Origin: Balanoglossus misakiensis
Lineage: Eukaryota; Hemichordata
Assembly: GCA_040954595.2 (NCBI GenBank)
Contig: CM082593.2
Location: 8,184,001-8,248,000 of the forward strand
Direction of reading: 5' to 3'
DNA length: 64,000 nt
This document shows positions 1 to 13,931 of the stretch, piece after piece. Positions within the stretch are counted from its first letter, which is position 1, and each line of letters starts with the position of its first letter. Under the pieces are notes generated by a model. That model was not told where the DNA came from. It did no database searches and saw nothing but the letters and a program-made list of their open reading frames with translations. The translations under genes were made by a program, and so were the position numbers.

Positions 1-926
1 ACAGGCAACTTGAGTATATTAGTAAAGATGAAATAACTCGTATTTTTTACTGTTTTGTTTGTATTGTTTCTCACAAGTTTCATGGTTCTCTGTTACCTAT
101 ATCACGCTAAATGGCCAATCATCAAATCAGCTCCACTCATGCCCAACCACTTGATACTCAGGATAATCAAATTGTACAAGAAACATAAACCACACTTCAT
201 TACAGCTCAGGAACTTTGCATTGTATAGTTCTTCTCAATCATTCAATCAGGTTTCTTTCGCAGAAGCACGCATTATATTGATAGGCCTTTCTTCCAAAAA
301 CGCAAATTTGGAAAATATGATTTACTCATTCATTTCGCATGTAACACTTACATATTAATTGCAATTAATCTTTCGGATTATTGTGCTTGTCGTTCACTGC
401 TTCTGAACATTGGTTTAATTTTCTTGAAGCGAACAATCATACTATACACATGGACCGTAGAAATTTTTGTTACATAGTAGGCACAAGTTAAAGCATAAGG
501 CAGTTACAGGTTACGTGTAATGTAATCTTGTCATTCATTTCCCCAAAGTAACTTCCATAGGTTAATTTTATTTGTCAGCTTAGGGTGTTTTCTGCATTAC
601 TGGTACAAAACATTGCTAGATTTTTAGTTTTCAAACAGTTGAACAGATGACTGCAGTATTTTCTTCTCTCTGAGGATTACAATTTTCCTCGAATAATTCA
701 CTGAGAAAAGTTACACAAAAACTTGATGTGATTCACAGGAAAACAAGAAGGTCATCCTTTCATTCCATTATCTATTTTCTAGAGAAGTCAACTTGAAGGA
801 TTAGGCAAGAGCTGCAAAGCCAGCTTAAGCCTTTCTATAAATTCCCCAGACAAAGTAAGAAGAAGCTAATTTACAGTGTAGCTTGTGAACACGGCCCAAA
901 AAGTGGTATCACGGATACTGAGTATC

Positions 927-1091
927 TTTAAAGGGAAGGGGAAGCAGCCAACCATAGCATAGACTGGGCATGACAGCAACTGAAGATCCTAGTAGGTCGT
1001 GGCGACTGCAGTGGGGTTTGCACTGGTATGGGGGGACATTATTCTCATCAAGGGGGACACCCACGCGACGCGACGACCCCTTCCCTTTAAA
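927..1091. mobile_element. Family D MITE, copy D1 (internally deleted)
   Basis: The ends are TTTAAAGGGAAGGGG and the inverse CCCCTTCCCTTTAAA. The body matches D3 from GAAGCAGCCAACCATAGCAT to the right end. The roughly 80 bases holding TTTATAAACATTACAATTCA in D3 are absent. Confidence 0.75.
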
Positions 1092-4000
1092 GTAAAACTG
1101 ACAGTTTACACATTTGTTCCATGTGACGAAAGCATCACTAATATGTTTGGAGCATTTGTGACAATTGTAACAACAGTACTGTATAATATAAACCAGTGAG
1201 TTTGTACATTTTCAGTTTAAGTGCGGTCATTGCTTTTATAGTTTTCACGACTGATCCCACATCTATCAACTTTTACTATCAATGAACGACTGCTATTTCA
1301 AGATTCCAATGCATGTACACTTTGACAAATGTTTTCCTGTAAAAATAATCTGGGCATCTGATGCACATCACCAGGATTTCAAATTCAGAACTGAACTCTT
1401 TTAAATCCATGGCATCAACTTGAATTATTTCCGGACTTTCATGACAGCAAGGCAAGTACACTTGTTTCTTTGTGTTCAAAATAATTCCACCACGGCAAAG
1501 AATAGCAAGATTTCTAGACGATACATTAATTTTTTAAGATGTTTTTCAGTCCAGATTACTTTTGATGAAATACGACAAGGGTCATAAAGGATTGTCGGTT
1601 GATTGTGTTTAAAAATACACTGAAACTGTGACAAACTGATAAAGTACTCATTTATATGCAAACTGCATCCATGGCATCTTGTACAGCTCTAAGTCTCTAA
1701 TCAAATTATGCAAATCTATAATAGTAATTGTAACAATTTAAATGCAAACTAATGAAAGCACCATTTTAAATTTTTTTTTTTATTTGGTAACAGATCTTAG
1801 TTTTTTGTTCTAAAGAAAATATCATTTACCTCTTCCATCAATCCGTTTATCAATAAGCACTGGTATAAGCTTCAATCATCCAAGATGAACTTGACACAAC
1901 AAAATATTGTTTCGGTGCTTTCAACATTCAAATCATAGAGAAATTAAAATAATTGTCCTTATGAAAATAAAACTACAGTTTGTTTGATTCTATGCCATTT
2001 TACCTCTGTTACTGACCAGGTAATCTTTTTTTAATTATTCAGGTCACTTTTGCATGTTGTCAATTGAGGAACCTACAGCTACCATCAAGACTTAAATACA
2101 CTAGCTGTGAATATGAAAAATTTCCAGTGTACATATTTTATCACTTTTAACAGTTTTTTTTCAAACTTTTCGACATACTTTGATGAAAGAAACTTTTCAT
2201 CCATTTTGATAAACAAGTCTAATGAAGAATCACATTTCGGTGAAATACTTTCTCCAAACATTTCTGTGAGATAATTATACAATCGTACAAAATAATAAAA
2301 CTGTTATTATTTTTGTCAATGTGCATTTCATGAATTGTAGAATACTTTCACCTAAGTTAATATTTCAATAAACGTATATATGCCAGGTTATGATGTAAAA
2401 TTGCCAATTACTATTTCCTACTTTAAAAGTTGTAACATAATCCAACACAATTGAACGAGTCCATACATGTACTTGTCGGATAAATATTTCATCTCAGCCA
2501 TCAACATAAACTTACCAGAATTTGCATATATGCAAATTAGAATATGTTCAACTACACACAATGCAACCAAGTGATTTCCACTTTATGCACCTGAGGAAAC
2601 ACTCAAAAACGAAAAATGCAAGAAAATCTTCCCATTTCATATCATATTTTCCACATATCACTTAAAACGTTCATTTACAGGTTTTCAACAACCGAAATGT
2701 TTCATGGTTTCAAACATTACAACTTTCCTGTTAGCATTAAAAGATTTCGGCAGACATTTTGAATTTCAGATTTGCATAAAGACATTTTCCGTTTTCTGAT
2801 CTAAAATATGTAGCATGATGATGACCCAACATAATTTTATTTACCAAGAATGTATCACAGGTTCATCTTCAATTACAGTTAAACATGAGATAAAAATAAC
2901 TGTAAAACAGAAAAGATCTACATGTACCATCTTAACTTAAATGTCTAAGTCTTGCCCTAGCTGCAATCGTTTACAGGGTTTATAAAAATATAATGAGCAC
3001 AATTTCTCTTAAACTAGGATGCTACATTTCCCTTGGGATCTTGAATTAACTGTCAGAATGCAACTGCTGCATTTAAATTGGATAAATCCAATTTTACTTG
3101 GGTACTCAGTATGTGACAATGCAGTATTCTTTTGACAGAAAAGAGGGGGCATAAAGTTCACTGTTAGATCTTGCAGCTAACTAGATATTGCAAGACACAC
3201 TTTTCTGTCTAAAATGTTTTGCCCTGAAGTTTATGAACTGTAAAAAGTCAAACGATCTAAATTGGTCATGTTACACATCTTCTTAAAATATAATGTTATG
3301 ATGTACCTTTAATGCCTTGCCAACGACCTTTCATCGAGTTTTAATACATTAAGAATGACAGATTCCCTGGTCACTTGCTGAATTTTCAAGATTAAAACAC
3401 ACCCAATCTTGAACATTTTTAAGGTTTCACAAAGAAATGCTGACATGTTGAATAAGATTCAGTCGTAGTACAAGTGAGTGACAGACTATCAAGGCTGTAT
3501 TTCTTTGGAAGATGGCTTGACAACTTCAAATGATGGGTGCAAAAATATACCAAAAGATTTCTTATTTTATTTTTTGTTTTTCCAGCCCCATATAACTTAT
3601 CAAAACGATCTATTCTATGAAACGTTTCTATTCAAAAAGGGCGTCAAGGACACTGTGGTACCGTTTTGATCAGAGCCATTACATTCAAGTGTGACATATA
3701 TATCCATTTTGGCACATCACAATCACCCATGGGACAATGCAAACCGAACTGCAAAGCAGCAGATTCTGGAAAATGGGGAGTTTTTGACCAAAATGGCTAA
3801 AAAATATTGATATTTTCATCATTATTTGGGGAAATTATAATAAGGACAATGCTAGGACCCAAAAATCAATTATTGACATAAAATGATGTTTGGCATTTAA
3901 AGAAGTAAACTTTGATGATTGGTTGAATTCATACCTTTGAATATTACTTCTCTTCTCTGGACAACTGAATTATGAACAAGCCATATGCTAACATCATTAC

Positions 4001-7000
4001 TTTTCAAAAATTTATACTTTCCCTTAAAAACTACACATATGATCATGTAAACAGGCCACAACTAATAAATATTTGAAAGGAAAGCTGGAGAGATTATTTT
4101 TAGACTCGAGAATATACTTAAACACATGACTCATAATCCTGCAACTAGCTGAGAGTGAATTTCCAGCTGTAATTTGGCCAAAGCCTCAACACACCACTAA
4201 GCTTGCATGTATTTGTACATGAAGGCACTAGCATCGTTTTGTGAAATCACACAGCGTATAATGCTCCCTACAGACAGAATGTCTTAACAAGGCAGGATAG
4301 CATTCCCATTCCTGGCCACTAACTACTGCAATTTTCCACATGAATAAAGCCCACTTTCCCAGTTTGGCTTCCCAACACCGGTGTTCCTTCAGATCGGAGT
4401 ACGCTTAACTGAGCTACTGAGCTTTCTTGAGGGAAGACTTAAAGTCATAATCTGATCAAAGAAGAAGTAATTTCCATTCGGAGTCGAGATGCAGTCAAGT
4501 CTTTTTCTCACTGAGTGACATTTTCCTTTGAATTCAGAACACTACATCGTAATCTCTTACTCTTGCTTGGACCATTGATGATATCTCTGCTGTATTTATA
4601 TATATTTCTTCTGATTTTCAAATTTCAATTTGCAATTTAATTTTTGCAATTTATATCAGCATAAAAAATTATACTAAATTGTCCTCAGTTGGAAAAACCA
4701 AGAAGTATAAGCTTTGGATTTATTGTGTCAATTCACAAATTTTGTACAAAACAGACACGAAATCCTCGTATTTATGTCTACCTTTTTTTATTCAATATTG
4801 CTAATATTCCAACAAATATACATGATATGATAGTATATGATGGTATGAGATATGATATAATATATATGATGTAATGTGATGTGATAATATGACACGATAT
4901 CATATGAGTCTGGGGTTACTGTATAAGTGTCTTAGTGGTTATGAAACTACAATGCTTTATAGTGAAAATAAAAGTTAATGTAAACCTTCCTTACAATTTC
5001 AAAACTGGATAATATATGTAAACCTGAAATACATTGTTGTCTAGTACTCGGATCTTCTTCGAAGGTTTGAAACCTGAAATTATTCATCATTTTGAAAATT
5101 ACTATGAGTCATAAATAATTCCACGTGTAATTTGTACATGATAGTGGCTACAAATCTAATTGGTCTACTCCTTAAAATCATGTTGAAGCATGCAGTAGCT
5201 GAATTGTCATTGTAAGTTGTTTATGCATAGTCAGCAGTACTTTGAATGAAAAAAAGCGAATTTCCATCTGAATTGTCAACACTATACTAACAAAACGAGC
5301 ATGCATGTCTGTATAATGCATGACAACCATGCATGCTTGGCAGCCATCTTGGATTGTATTTCAACACAAATTTATTTGCATATGTACGTGATTGTACAAT
5401 TGTTCGACGACCAATTTTCAAAGGAACCAGTTTAGACATATCAGGACATGAAAAATCTGCCTGGTGGCCATACAAGTATTTACCAAGTTTCCATGAAATC
5501 AGTCAAATTGCAGACATGTCTGCGAAAATGGTTCCCAACAGACGGATGGGCAGCATGCAACTGTCACAAGTTCCTAGACTTCCTCCCTCCATAGGCACTA
5601 AAAATTCCATGGTAAAATTGAATACATTTCTAATAGTACTACTCCTATCCTATAAAAAAGGTGCAGCTGAGAATTAACAATAGCTTCAAACGATATCTTG
5701 TATTAAAACAAAAGAGACCATTTAATTTTATTCCACTGAACGATGTCTTCAAATTATTGTCTCGTGAATATTACATAAACGTGGTGGTCTTTTATCATGA
5801 AAGATTGCACTAATGGTTTTCTATCTTGAAGAGAAAAGAAACTAAATATCAAGGTATACAAAAATAAGAAAAAATGCTTGCAGGTAGTGGGGAATTTTAC
5901 GAGCAACTCTCTCTCTCTCTCGTCAACAACAAGATGTCACTCATAAGACGTCTCAAACATTAGGAACACAATAAGAGAGTTATAATAGTACATGTATGGC
6001 ATGGCAATGCTAAAATAGTCTGTGTCATTACGGTACAATTTCAGATAATACTCCACAGGTATTCATGCTGTTGCTATGGTGAACAAGGCAATGCTGTTGC
6101 TAGGGTGAACAAAGAATGGCCACGAGTAGAGACCCCGAGATGCAGGAAACACTCTCTTCAGATGAAACATCCAGTTTCCGTATAAATGATGATTTCATAC
6201 TGGTATGCCCTGCTCTATTCAAAGATATTCAAACTCAATGCAGATGCAACCATAAATGCTAACAATACCTGTAATACTACGCCTATCAAGTCAGTTTCAG
6301 AAATTCATCAGGTTTTTTGCAACTGGAGATGATTCGCAAAATGTGACCAAACTCAAAACACTATTTTACAACACTTGCATTGTTGAGCATAAATAAATCC
6401 TTCTATGCCAATTAACTGATGTAGCTGCCTGTACATGTAATGCTTGCAAAACAAAAATGAGCAAAAAATTTTCAGGTGATCGTACACATCATCGATCATT
6501 TTCAAAAATATGCAAATCAGTCAATTACAAGTCAAGTCAACACTCTGTTTGACTTATTTTGGGTATACGGATACCGCTCGGAGAAATGTACCCACTAATC
6601 ACAATCACCACATATACAGGCGGCCATGCAGTAAATTGGTTCGACCGATTTGCAAATTTCCATAAATTACTCACTCTGGCTTCTACTATACTCCACTACA
6701 TTCGTCAAAATCACAGGAAGAAAAATTGTGGTCTAATTCGTTCAGTGCAATTATGGTTGACATGTTGGAGTCATTTATCAAGTTTACTGTTAACAAATGT
6801 CGCTAAGTCCAAAGAATGTACAGTGATTTTGAACAGGTGCAGCAACTGGATTGGAAGGCAGAGCCACTCAATCACTACACAACACATGTCTGACACACGA
6901 GTGTTAACTATCCTTCAGGAAGGAACACATCACCACATTAACTGTGCTGGACAAACAATTCCTGGGATTACATGAATTTTATAACTGACATTTACATGTA

Positions 7001-8107
7001 GATCATGTACAAGGGGAGACTAAAATTTCACGGATCCGAAAAATTCAGTCATTCCACAACTTTTACTTCATAGCGTCATTATGACAATGTCTGTCATAAA
7101 TACCATGTCAGCTCAATTGCATTTTAGTAGCTTTTCAATAAACCTTTCACACGACTCAGTGATTTGGAACTCTATTTCACACACTTTGTAACATATGGGA
7201 ATGAAGACTTATTTGAAAAGCTAAACATTTCATGATCTGAGATATCTCCAATGAATACATAATGATCATTTTGTCCAGTTTTACATTGTGTAATATTAAC
7301 TACTATCCAAATTAGCATCTATAAAAAACGTGACATATTCAACATAAATATTGCTACACGACTGAGATTAGGAAAGTTACTCCACACATCTATACACCTT
7401 GTTCCTGTCTGTTAATTTGAATCATTTACAAGTAAAATATTTTTTATCCAATCACAGTGGAGAACACTAGCACTAAGTAACATTCTGATTGGTGGACACA
7501 ATGAACATCACAACTTGACTCCTATTGACATCCAAAAACATTCTAAAAGATGTCATGAACTGCACAACCATATATTTAACAAGTACATGCATTTGAACTT
7601 CAGGGGAAACATAAACATTTCCACATGACTGTACCTACAATGAAATGTGGGCACATTGGGGACCGAGACATCTGTTATCAATAAATCAGCCGAGACTGGA
7701 GATAATGGGATGATATCAATCGGCCAGCTTTGGGGTGTCAACATATTACTGCCTCCATCTATGTGACTCATCAGAGATGTTCCGCTAATGAAGAGAAACG
7801 ACATGGGTATATACTGTCATCCATCAGGGGAAAAGGGAAATTGCCTAACAATGTGAGAATGCCAAGAAATTAAATTATCACATGTCAGAGTTGATACGCA
7901 AGCGGAACATATGCAAGTGACAGCTTCAATAAACTATTTCATTTTTTTTCTCTCTCTCTCTTTTCAGGTGCAAATCTTGAGATCAGAATCTATTTCCATG
8001 ATATGAGAGTTGAGTAAATGCCAAACCCTCAGATAGGTAAAGAATTTTTCTTTATGGTAATTCAAAGTTATATTTACAGACTAACCTCTTTGAGTTTTAA
8101 AATTTTT
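1092..8107. other. Intronic stretch without recognised genes
   Basis: AT-rich sequence with only short frames on both strands. Visible simple features are a degenerate GATAT/ATGAT tract at about 4826-4900 and a CT run at 5908-5920. Bases 1-926 are similar and hold nothing I recognise. Confidence 0.6.
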
Positions 8108-8159
8108 CTTGATTTGATATTTACGGAAAAAGGGCAGAGAGAGAGACTTTGTCCCTTTA
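8108..8159. mobile_element. Truncated family A right end
   Basis: The sequence GGAAAAAGGGCAGAGAGAGA followed by GACTTTGTCCCTTTA matches the right terminus of copies A1-A4. The rest of the element is missing. Confidence 0.6.
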
Positions 8160-8391
8160 CAGTGGGGTGCATGTGGGTTTTCATTCTGTCAGAATTGAGA
8201 TAGCACTGGTAGCTCCAATTTGAAAGTGCTCAATAGCTTGCGATGCTTAATTGAGATATGCAAGATTGAATGGCAGAAACTCCTTTGTGAACTAAATGGT
8301 CAGAGAGGAGACCTCTTGAGCTACCTAGGTCCTCGGTTAAATTCCTGAGGCCAGCTGCTTACAGGTTTTTCACAGGGGACAGAGGAATCGT

Positions 8392-8463
8392 GTTGTTTTT
8401 GTTTGTTTGTTTGGTTGGTTGGTTGGTTGTTTGTTTGTTTGTTTGTTTGTTTATTGTTGTTGT

Positions 8464-8499
<36 letters not shown>

Positions 8500-8540
8500 G
8501 ATGATAATGATGATGATAATAAATATTTTTTTTTAAACAA
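8392..8540 (+). repeat. Compound microsatellite (TTTG, TTGG, TTG, ATG)
   Basis: Successive runs of GTTT, GGTT, GTTT, GTT and then GAT triplets. Apparent reading frames here are simple-repeat artefacts. Confidence 0.95.
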
Positions 8541-9686
8541 TGTGGCATTCCTTGCTGTTTTTTGTCGATGTTGTAAATAACTCTATACTATTGATAAAAG
8601 ATAATCTATAGATCGCCCAACATCGATGGTCGCCCAGCGTCACTCCTGGTATATACTGTACTGTAGAGCTCTACTATACAAGACTATGCACATATTCCAC
8701 ACTTTAAGAGAATATATTTAAAGTAATTGAAAGTATTTCACTTCTGGTGTGGTATTTGAGTACATGATGGCACTAGATGCTCAGCCAAAAATGTTTGGAT
8801 GTGATATTTCACAGTGCCTTCACAGCAACTCAATAGTATTCACGAATATCACTGCATGTATTGTACATGACAGAAAGCTGGCGTGATTGTGACAGACCTA
8901 TCAGGAAGTCCACACCATGGTTATATCAACCATTTGTTACCATCACATCATAGCAACATTTTGGCGAATCTAAATGGAAAGTTGTAAATGCGGACCTGCA
9001 AAGCTGACAAAGGAAAGTCACAGGGGGGGCTTGAAAGAATTACTCGAACACAAATACAGTTCTGACGTCAACTGCCGGGTAATGGAAAACATAGGTAAAT
9101 GCTATTTGACTGTTCAAGTTGTATGCAATTTCCAAAGAAAAATTAATCAGAAATGGCTCGCTCTTTCTTCATCCATCATAAACATCTGAATCAAAGTTTG
9201 GGTTTTAATTTACAAAGACGTAGTTTATAAAATTATTTGATGTATGCGAAGAAAACTGTCTGCACTTGAAATTCCGTGCCGACTCGCAAACTCCCTCATC
9301 CCGATTTTCCGTGTCACTAACTGGCATTCCATAATCCTGCCTACTCAAGTATTCTCTGTCTTTTCAACTGGAAAAACAGCGGTTTGAGAGAAACTGCACT
9401 TCGCCGGCAAAAAAGGCCAGACTCAAAAAGCTTACGACACATTTCATGGTCACAGTCCAGCAACATTTGATTTGTGGGCTGAAGGAAGACACAAATGGAG
9501 ACATCACTAGCCTTCAGTCATATTTAGAATTGACGGAGACGAGAGAGGTCCACATGTTTGAACAGGTCAGATTTCACGCGAAGAGACAAGATGTGACAGT
9601 TATGACTTTTTTTTCCTTGAGTTTCCTAAACATACAAATGTATTCAACCTTGGCAACTTATTACTATGGCTGCAAGCAACAGCGTC

Positions 9687-9896
9687 TTTTATAAATAATT
9701 ATCTTCTGATGGAAAACTGATTTTACCACATGCATGCATGACTGGTAATTAGGATCCATGATTATTTACCATTTAACTGAATTTTTGGGGATTTTATAAA
9801 TAATTATCTTCTGACAGAAAACTGATTTTACCACATGCATGCATGACTGGTAATTAGGATCCATGATTATCTACCATTTGACTGTATTTTGGAATT
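9687..9896 (+). repeat. Direct tandem duplication, 2 x 105 bp
   Basis: The block TTTTATAAATAATTATCTTC ... CCATGCATG-type motif ... GGATCCATGATTAT is present twice at an offset of 105 bases (9691 and 9796), with only a few differences. Confidence 0.85.
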
Positions 9897-9962
9897 GAGT
9901 AGAACATGTCTGCTTACAGAGCAACAGTGCATTTATAAAATTCACAAATATAGATTCTACTG

Positions 9963-10170
9963 CTGTAAAATGGGAAATTTTCGCAACAGAAAAATTTTGC
10001 GATATCAACAACGGCGACTATTCCACGACAATTAATTTTCGCGTTTTCTTTATCTCCAAATAACATTCTATCGTATACATTGTTCTTTCGTGACTATTTA
10101 TTATCATAGTTTTTTGGCTCTCGTGAAGTTCGCGAAAATTTATCATTCGCAAAAATTTCCTGTTCTACAG
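9963..10170. mobile_element. Family B foldback MITE, copy B1 (divergent)
   Basis: The element starts CTGTAAAATGGGAAATTTTC and ends TTTCCTGTTCTACAG. The internal motifs TTCGCGATATCA-like and ATTAATTTTCGCGTT are shared with B2-B5. It has more substitutions than the other copies. Confidence 0.7.
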
Positions 10171-10515
10171 TCTATATATTTCTGTTGAAGCTTGTTTTCC
10201 TTTCAGATGGAAAATCACTTGACATTTTTGAATAACTTGTGTTACTATAAGTTCTGACAAGCATTGAAAATTAGGGTGTCAAAATTCCTGCTACAGAATT
10301 TTTGGTATATTTTTAGAAAATTTGTTCCTATTTTTGTTTTAATAATTGATGACATTTTTACATCAGTGCACTTCAAGTATGTGACTCTTTGAAAACAACT
10401 CAACATAGTCGGCCTATCAATAACAATCAACTTCAAACATCTGAACATGACATTTCTCCAAAAAGGATGCACAATATTGAGTATCTGGAATATAGCAACA
10501 AAATGTACTACAATA

Positions 10516-10876
10516 TTAAAGGGACAAAGTCTCTCTCTCGCTGCCCTTTTTCCATTAATTGTGTTTGATACAAGGCACCATTTATGTTATTCTACATGTG
10601 GATATATAGTGAATAAACGTTCAACCACACACAACTTCCATCCAACTTGTAGACACGAGAGTGAAAAAACTCGCCAAAATGAATAATTGATCTCTACCGT
10701 AACCGTTTATTCATTTTGGCGAGATTTTTACTCTCATATCTTCAAGCAGGATGGAAGTTGTTTGTGGTTGAAAGTTGATTCACTGTATATCCACATGTAG
10801 AATAACATAAATGTTGTCTTGCATCAAACATAATTAATGGGAAAAGGGCAGTGAGAGAGAGACCCTGTCCCTTTAA
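10516..10876. mobile_element. Family A foldback MITE, copy A1
   Basis: This long palindrome of about 361 bp starts TTAAAGGGACAAAGTCTCTC and ends with its inverse, with TTAA at both extremities. The arms run almost to the centre, near 10686-10710, where CAAAATGAATAA pairs with TTATTCATTTTG. It is non-coding; open frames across it are shadows. TTAA ends suggest mobilisation by a piggyBac-like transposase encoded elsewhere (inference). Confidence 0.85.
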
Positions 10877-11443
10877 AATGCAATAACATAACCAATAAAT
10901 GCACCGTATAATACAGAAGAAAGCCAGTCACCGTTACTGAATTCCCCCTGTGATATGATTAGAATGATTGAATATAGAACTCCAAGCAGCATGGTTGACT
11001 TTATTATTTTCCAACCTTCAGGATATGCAATGGTCACCTGTTTGCAAAATTCACACTAAAACAATCAAGGGACTGGGTACATGTAGTTGGCAGATGTTGA
11101 CATGAGGAGAGTGTATAAGATGTTTTTATTCATTGGCTGTGATTTGATTAGCAGATTTTCTATTTGCTGAGCTGTAATGAATTACACAACATGGCCATAT
11201 ACTGAGTAAAGTGCAGCCTACATCTTTTGATCAATCTGTCTATTTACTTGGGATAAATGACTATTGGTGAGCTGGAAAAAAATCTTTACATACTGACAGT
11301 CATTTTGTCGTGAATATCTTCTTTGCATCATAAAGAAAAGATAAAAAAGATTATACACAACATTAAATTTTCATAAGAGTTCCAACCTGTTTCTGAGATA
11401 AAACGACCAATTCTTTCACTTGTTCCAGTTCGCTACGCAACTT

Positions 11444-11507
11444 CCCCCCCCCCAAAAAAAAAAGAAAAAGAAAAGAAAAAAAAGAAAAAAAAAAAGAAAA
11501 AAAAAAC
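11444..11507 (+). repeat. Poly-C then A-rich low-complexity tract
   Basis: Ten C are followed by about 55 bases of A with scattered G. Confidence 0.95.
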
Positions 11508-12013
11508 ACCCACTCCCTCTAAACTATATCATTTCCCTGTCAATTTTACTTTTTTAATGTTTTGCTGACTGCTTCTATGTTAAACTGCACTCTTGTTTCA
11601 CAGAGTTATAAGTCACATGATTTCAAATAAATCCTATCACATTTTAGTAGCAGACCATATTGAATCTCACACTCGCAACTTGTGTTGTGTTTTACTTGCA
11701 ACTCAGAGATATTGATCTCGATGTCAAGAATACTTTTTTCAATATGCACAAGACAGGCAGAAATTGTAAACTTGTGACTGCTGCAAAATTGTGACCGTGT
11801 TGCCATGGGATACAACCTTTTTCTGATTAGGATGATTGTTGAAAATTTTAAGGATGTTGGTGACGGCTAATGACATCATTGTATCACTGATATGTTTGAT
11901 ACAATCAGTAGAGACGCATCTTTGATTTTTGATATTAAAGTACGTCTTATTAGGACATCATGTAGAATCCTGATAGCTAACTATGATAGGTACATTAGTG
12001 ACACTACATATAT

Positions 12014-12223
12014 ACTGTAAAACGGGATATTTTCGCAAGCAATAAATTTTTACGAAATACGCGAGGGCCAAAAAAACGTGAAAATATAAAGTCGCGTAAA
12101 ATGTTTTTTTCTGAGACAATGTAGTTAGTGAAATACGAGAACACAAAAATTAACCCTCGCATAACAGTTGCCTCTTTTGATATCGCGAAAATTTCCTGTC
12201 GCGAAAATAACCTGTTTTACAGT
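12014..12223. mobile_element. Family B foldback MITE, copy B2
   Basis: The termini are CTGTAAAACGGG and the inverse CCTGTTTTACAG, with TA on both sides. The body includes CAAGCAATAAATTTTTACGA and its inverse-like arm TCGCGAAAATAACC. About 210 bp, non-coding. A TA target suggests a Tc1/mariner-type source (inference). Confidence 0.8.
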
Positions 12224-12579
12224 ATATCACATTTTGGGGACAGGAAGCTGGTCTGCAGCTATTTATATATGCTGAAATATGCAAAAATTAGTCTAAGGCC
12301 ACCTTACTGAAATTTGGACACAAAGTCTATCGCACATCAACCAAGGATACCTGTGAAGCCTGCAGCTTGCAATGACCTTTAGCGCAGGTGTAATTCCTAA
12401 ATCAAAAAAGTTTGGCCCTCGGCACAAAAACTCCCCACAGGACCTTGGAGCAATATTACCCATAGAACAACAACTGGACAATCAAACAGAAAACCTGAGC
12501 AGAAATCATTAGTTTCTGTGTCGGTACTGTTATGTAATACTAATATGATTGCAAGAGGCAAAAACCCTGACTCGTATCA

Positions 12580-12721
12580 AGTCTAGTACCTAGCCGTATT
12601 TTGTCCGCTTTGCTTCCAAAACTTACATCTAGCCTCACACATGCCAAGTGGCCCAATAAAACCCCATACCCCTTGTTAGTTTTGGAAGCAAAGTGGACAA
12701 AATACAGCTAGGTACTAGACT
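12580..12721. mobile_element. Family F foldback, copy F1
   Basis: Two inverted arms of about 45 bp (AGTCTAGTACCTAGCCGTAT at the left, its inverse ending 12721) enclose a loop of about 50 bp. The arms have few mismatches. The outer bases resemble the F2 copy. Confidence 0.7.
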
Positions 12722-13573
12722 AACTCGTATCCAGCTTGGACACTTTCCATTCACGTCTCTGGAGAAAGAGACCAAGCATCACAGCATGTCTTTTCTACCC
12801 AGAGAATTTACAAATATTTCCATCATAGTAGCATTTCTAATGCATTCAACTACACCCCAAATTCACTGTTTGTAACTTAATAGTTTTACTACACTTGGAA
12901 AATTTTGCATTTGTCACTCAAAGTCAAATGTACATTTTCAACAAAGCTGAAAAGCACACATACCAGCTAATACAAGTACATGTAGTAGCTACATGTAGCT
13001 TCTTGACATCTGGGACTGCATTCTGGTTGGGCTCATAAAAAACTCATTACTGATAATGTCACACATTGCATTTCTCATTTTTATTTGTATATTGGAGGTA
13101 AAGGCTGAAAAAATGATACATGTACATTCATGTTATTGTTGGAAATGGTCATTATTGTCACTATTAATTTGTCCGAGTATAAATTGTATAATAAATTATG
13201 AAGTTGTACTGGATTAAAATGCTAACTACATTATTATTAACCACACTATTTGTCAAAGATCTTTTCATGGGTTTTCTTATTAAATTTGAATTTGATGACA
13301 GATGTGCATTTTTATTAAAATTTAATCAGATTTTCTTGTTTTTCTTGACTGTTGGCATGGTAATGGCTTCGGAACGGGTAACAAGGCAGCAGCATGAACA
13401 TCACATGTTGGTTTTAAATAAGTGGCTGACAACATCTACACTCTCTGCAACAACAACCATAAAGTCTAGACCAGACACACTAATCAGATCACTTCGTGCT
13501 CATTCCCGGTTCTGATCTGACATCTTTGTTTACAGTCGACCTTCGTCAGTGAAAGAGTTTCAAACAGAAACAG

Positions 13574-13931
13574 TTAAAGGGACAAAGACTCTCTGTCGCT
13601 GCCCTTTACCCATTAATTATGTTTGATACAAGACACTGTTTATGTTATTCTACATGTGGATATATAGTGAATAAACGTTTAGACCACACACACCTTCCAT
13701 CCCACTTGTAGACACGAGAGTGTAAAAAACTCGCCAAAATGAATAATCGGTCTCTACCGTCTATTCATTTGGGCCGAGTTTTTACTCTTATATCATACAA
13801 GTGGGATGGAAGTTGTGTGTGTTCGAACGTTGATTCACTATATATCCACATGTAGAATAACATAAACCGTGTCTTGTATCAAACAAAATTAATGGGAAAA
13901 AGACAGCGAAAGAGAGACTTTGTCCCTTTAA
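13574..13931. mobile_element. Family A foldback MITE, copy A2
   Basis: This copy has the same terminal 20 bases and central CCAAAATGAATAA as A1, about 358 bp. The arms have diverged slightly, for example ACTCTCTGTCGCTGCC at the left. Confidence 0.85.

Noticed and set aside
6559-6975. 138-codon plus-strand frame, the longest in its region
   Set aside because: No recognisable domain or codon pattern, and no clear splice sites that would make it an exon. Kept only as a frame of chance length.
8315-8350. Degenerate tRNA-like block (GGTTAAATTCC)
   Set aside because: No cloverleaf could be formed; it is too weak to call.
8321-8548. Minus-strand frame rich in isoleucine, threonine, asparagine and histidine
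   Set aside because: It is translation of a compound microsatellite.
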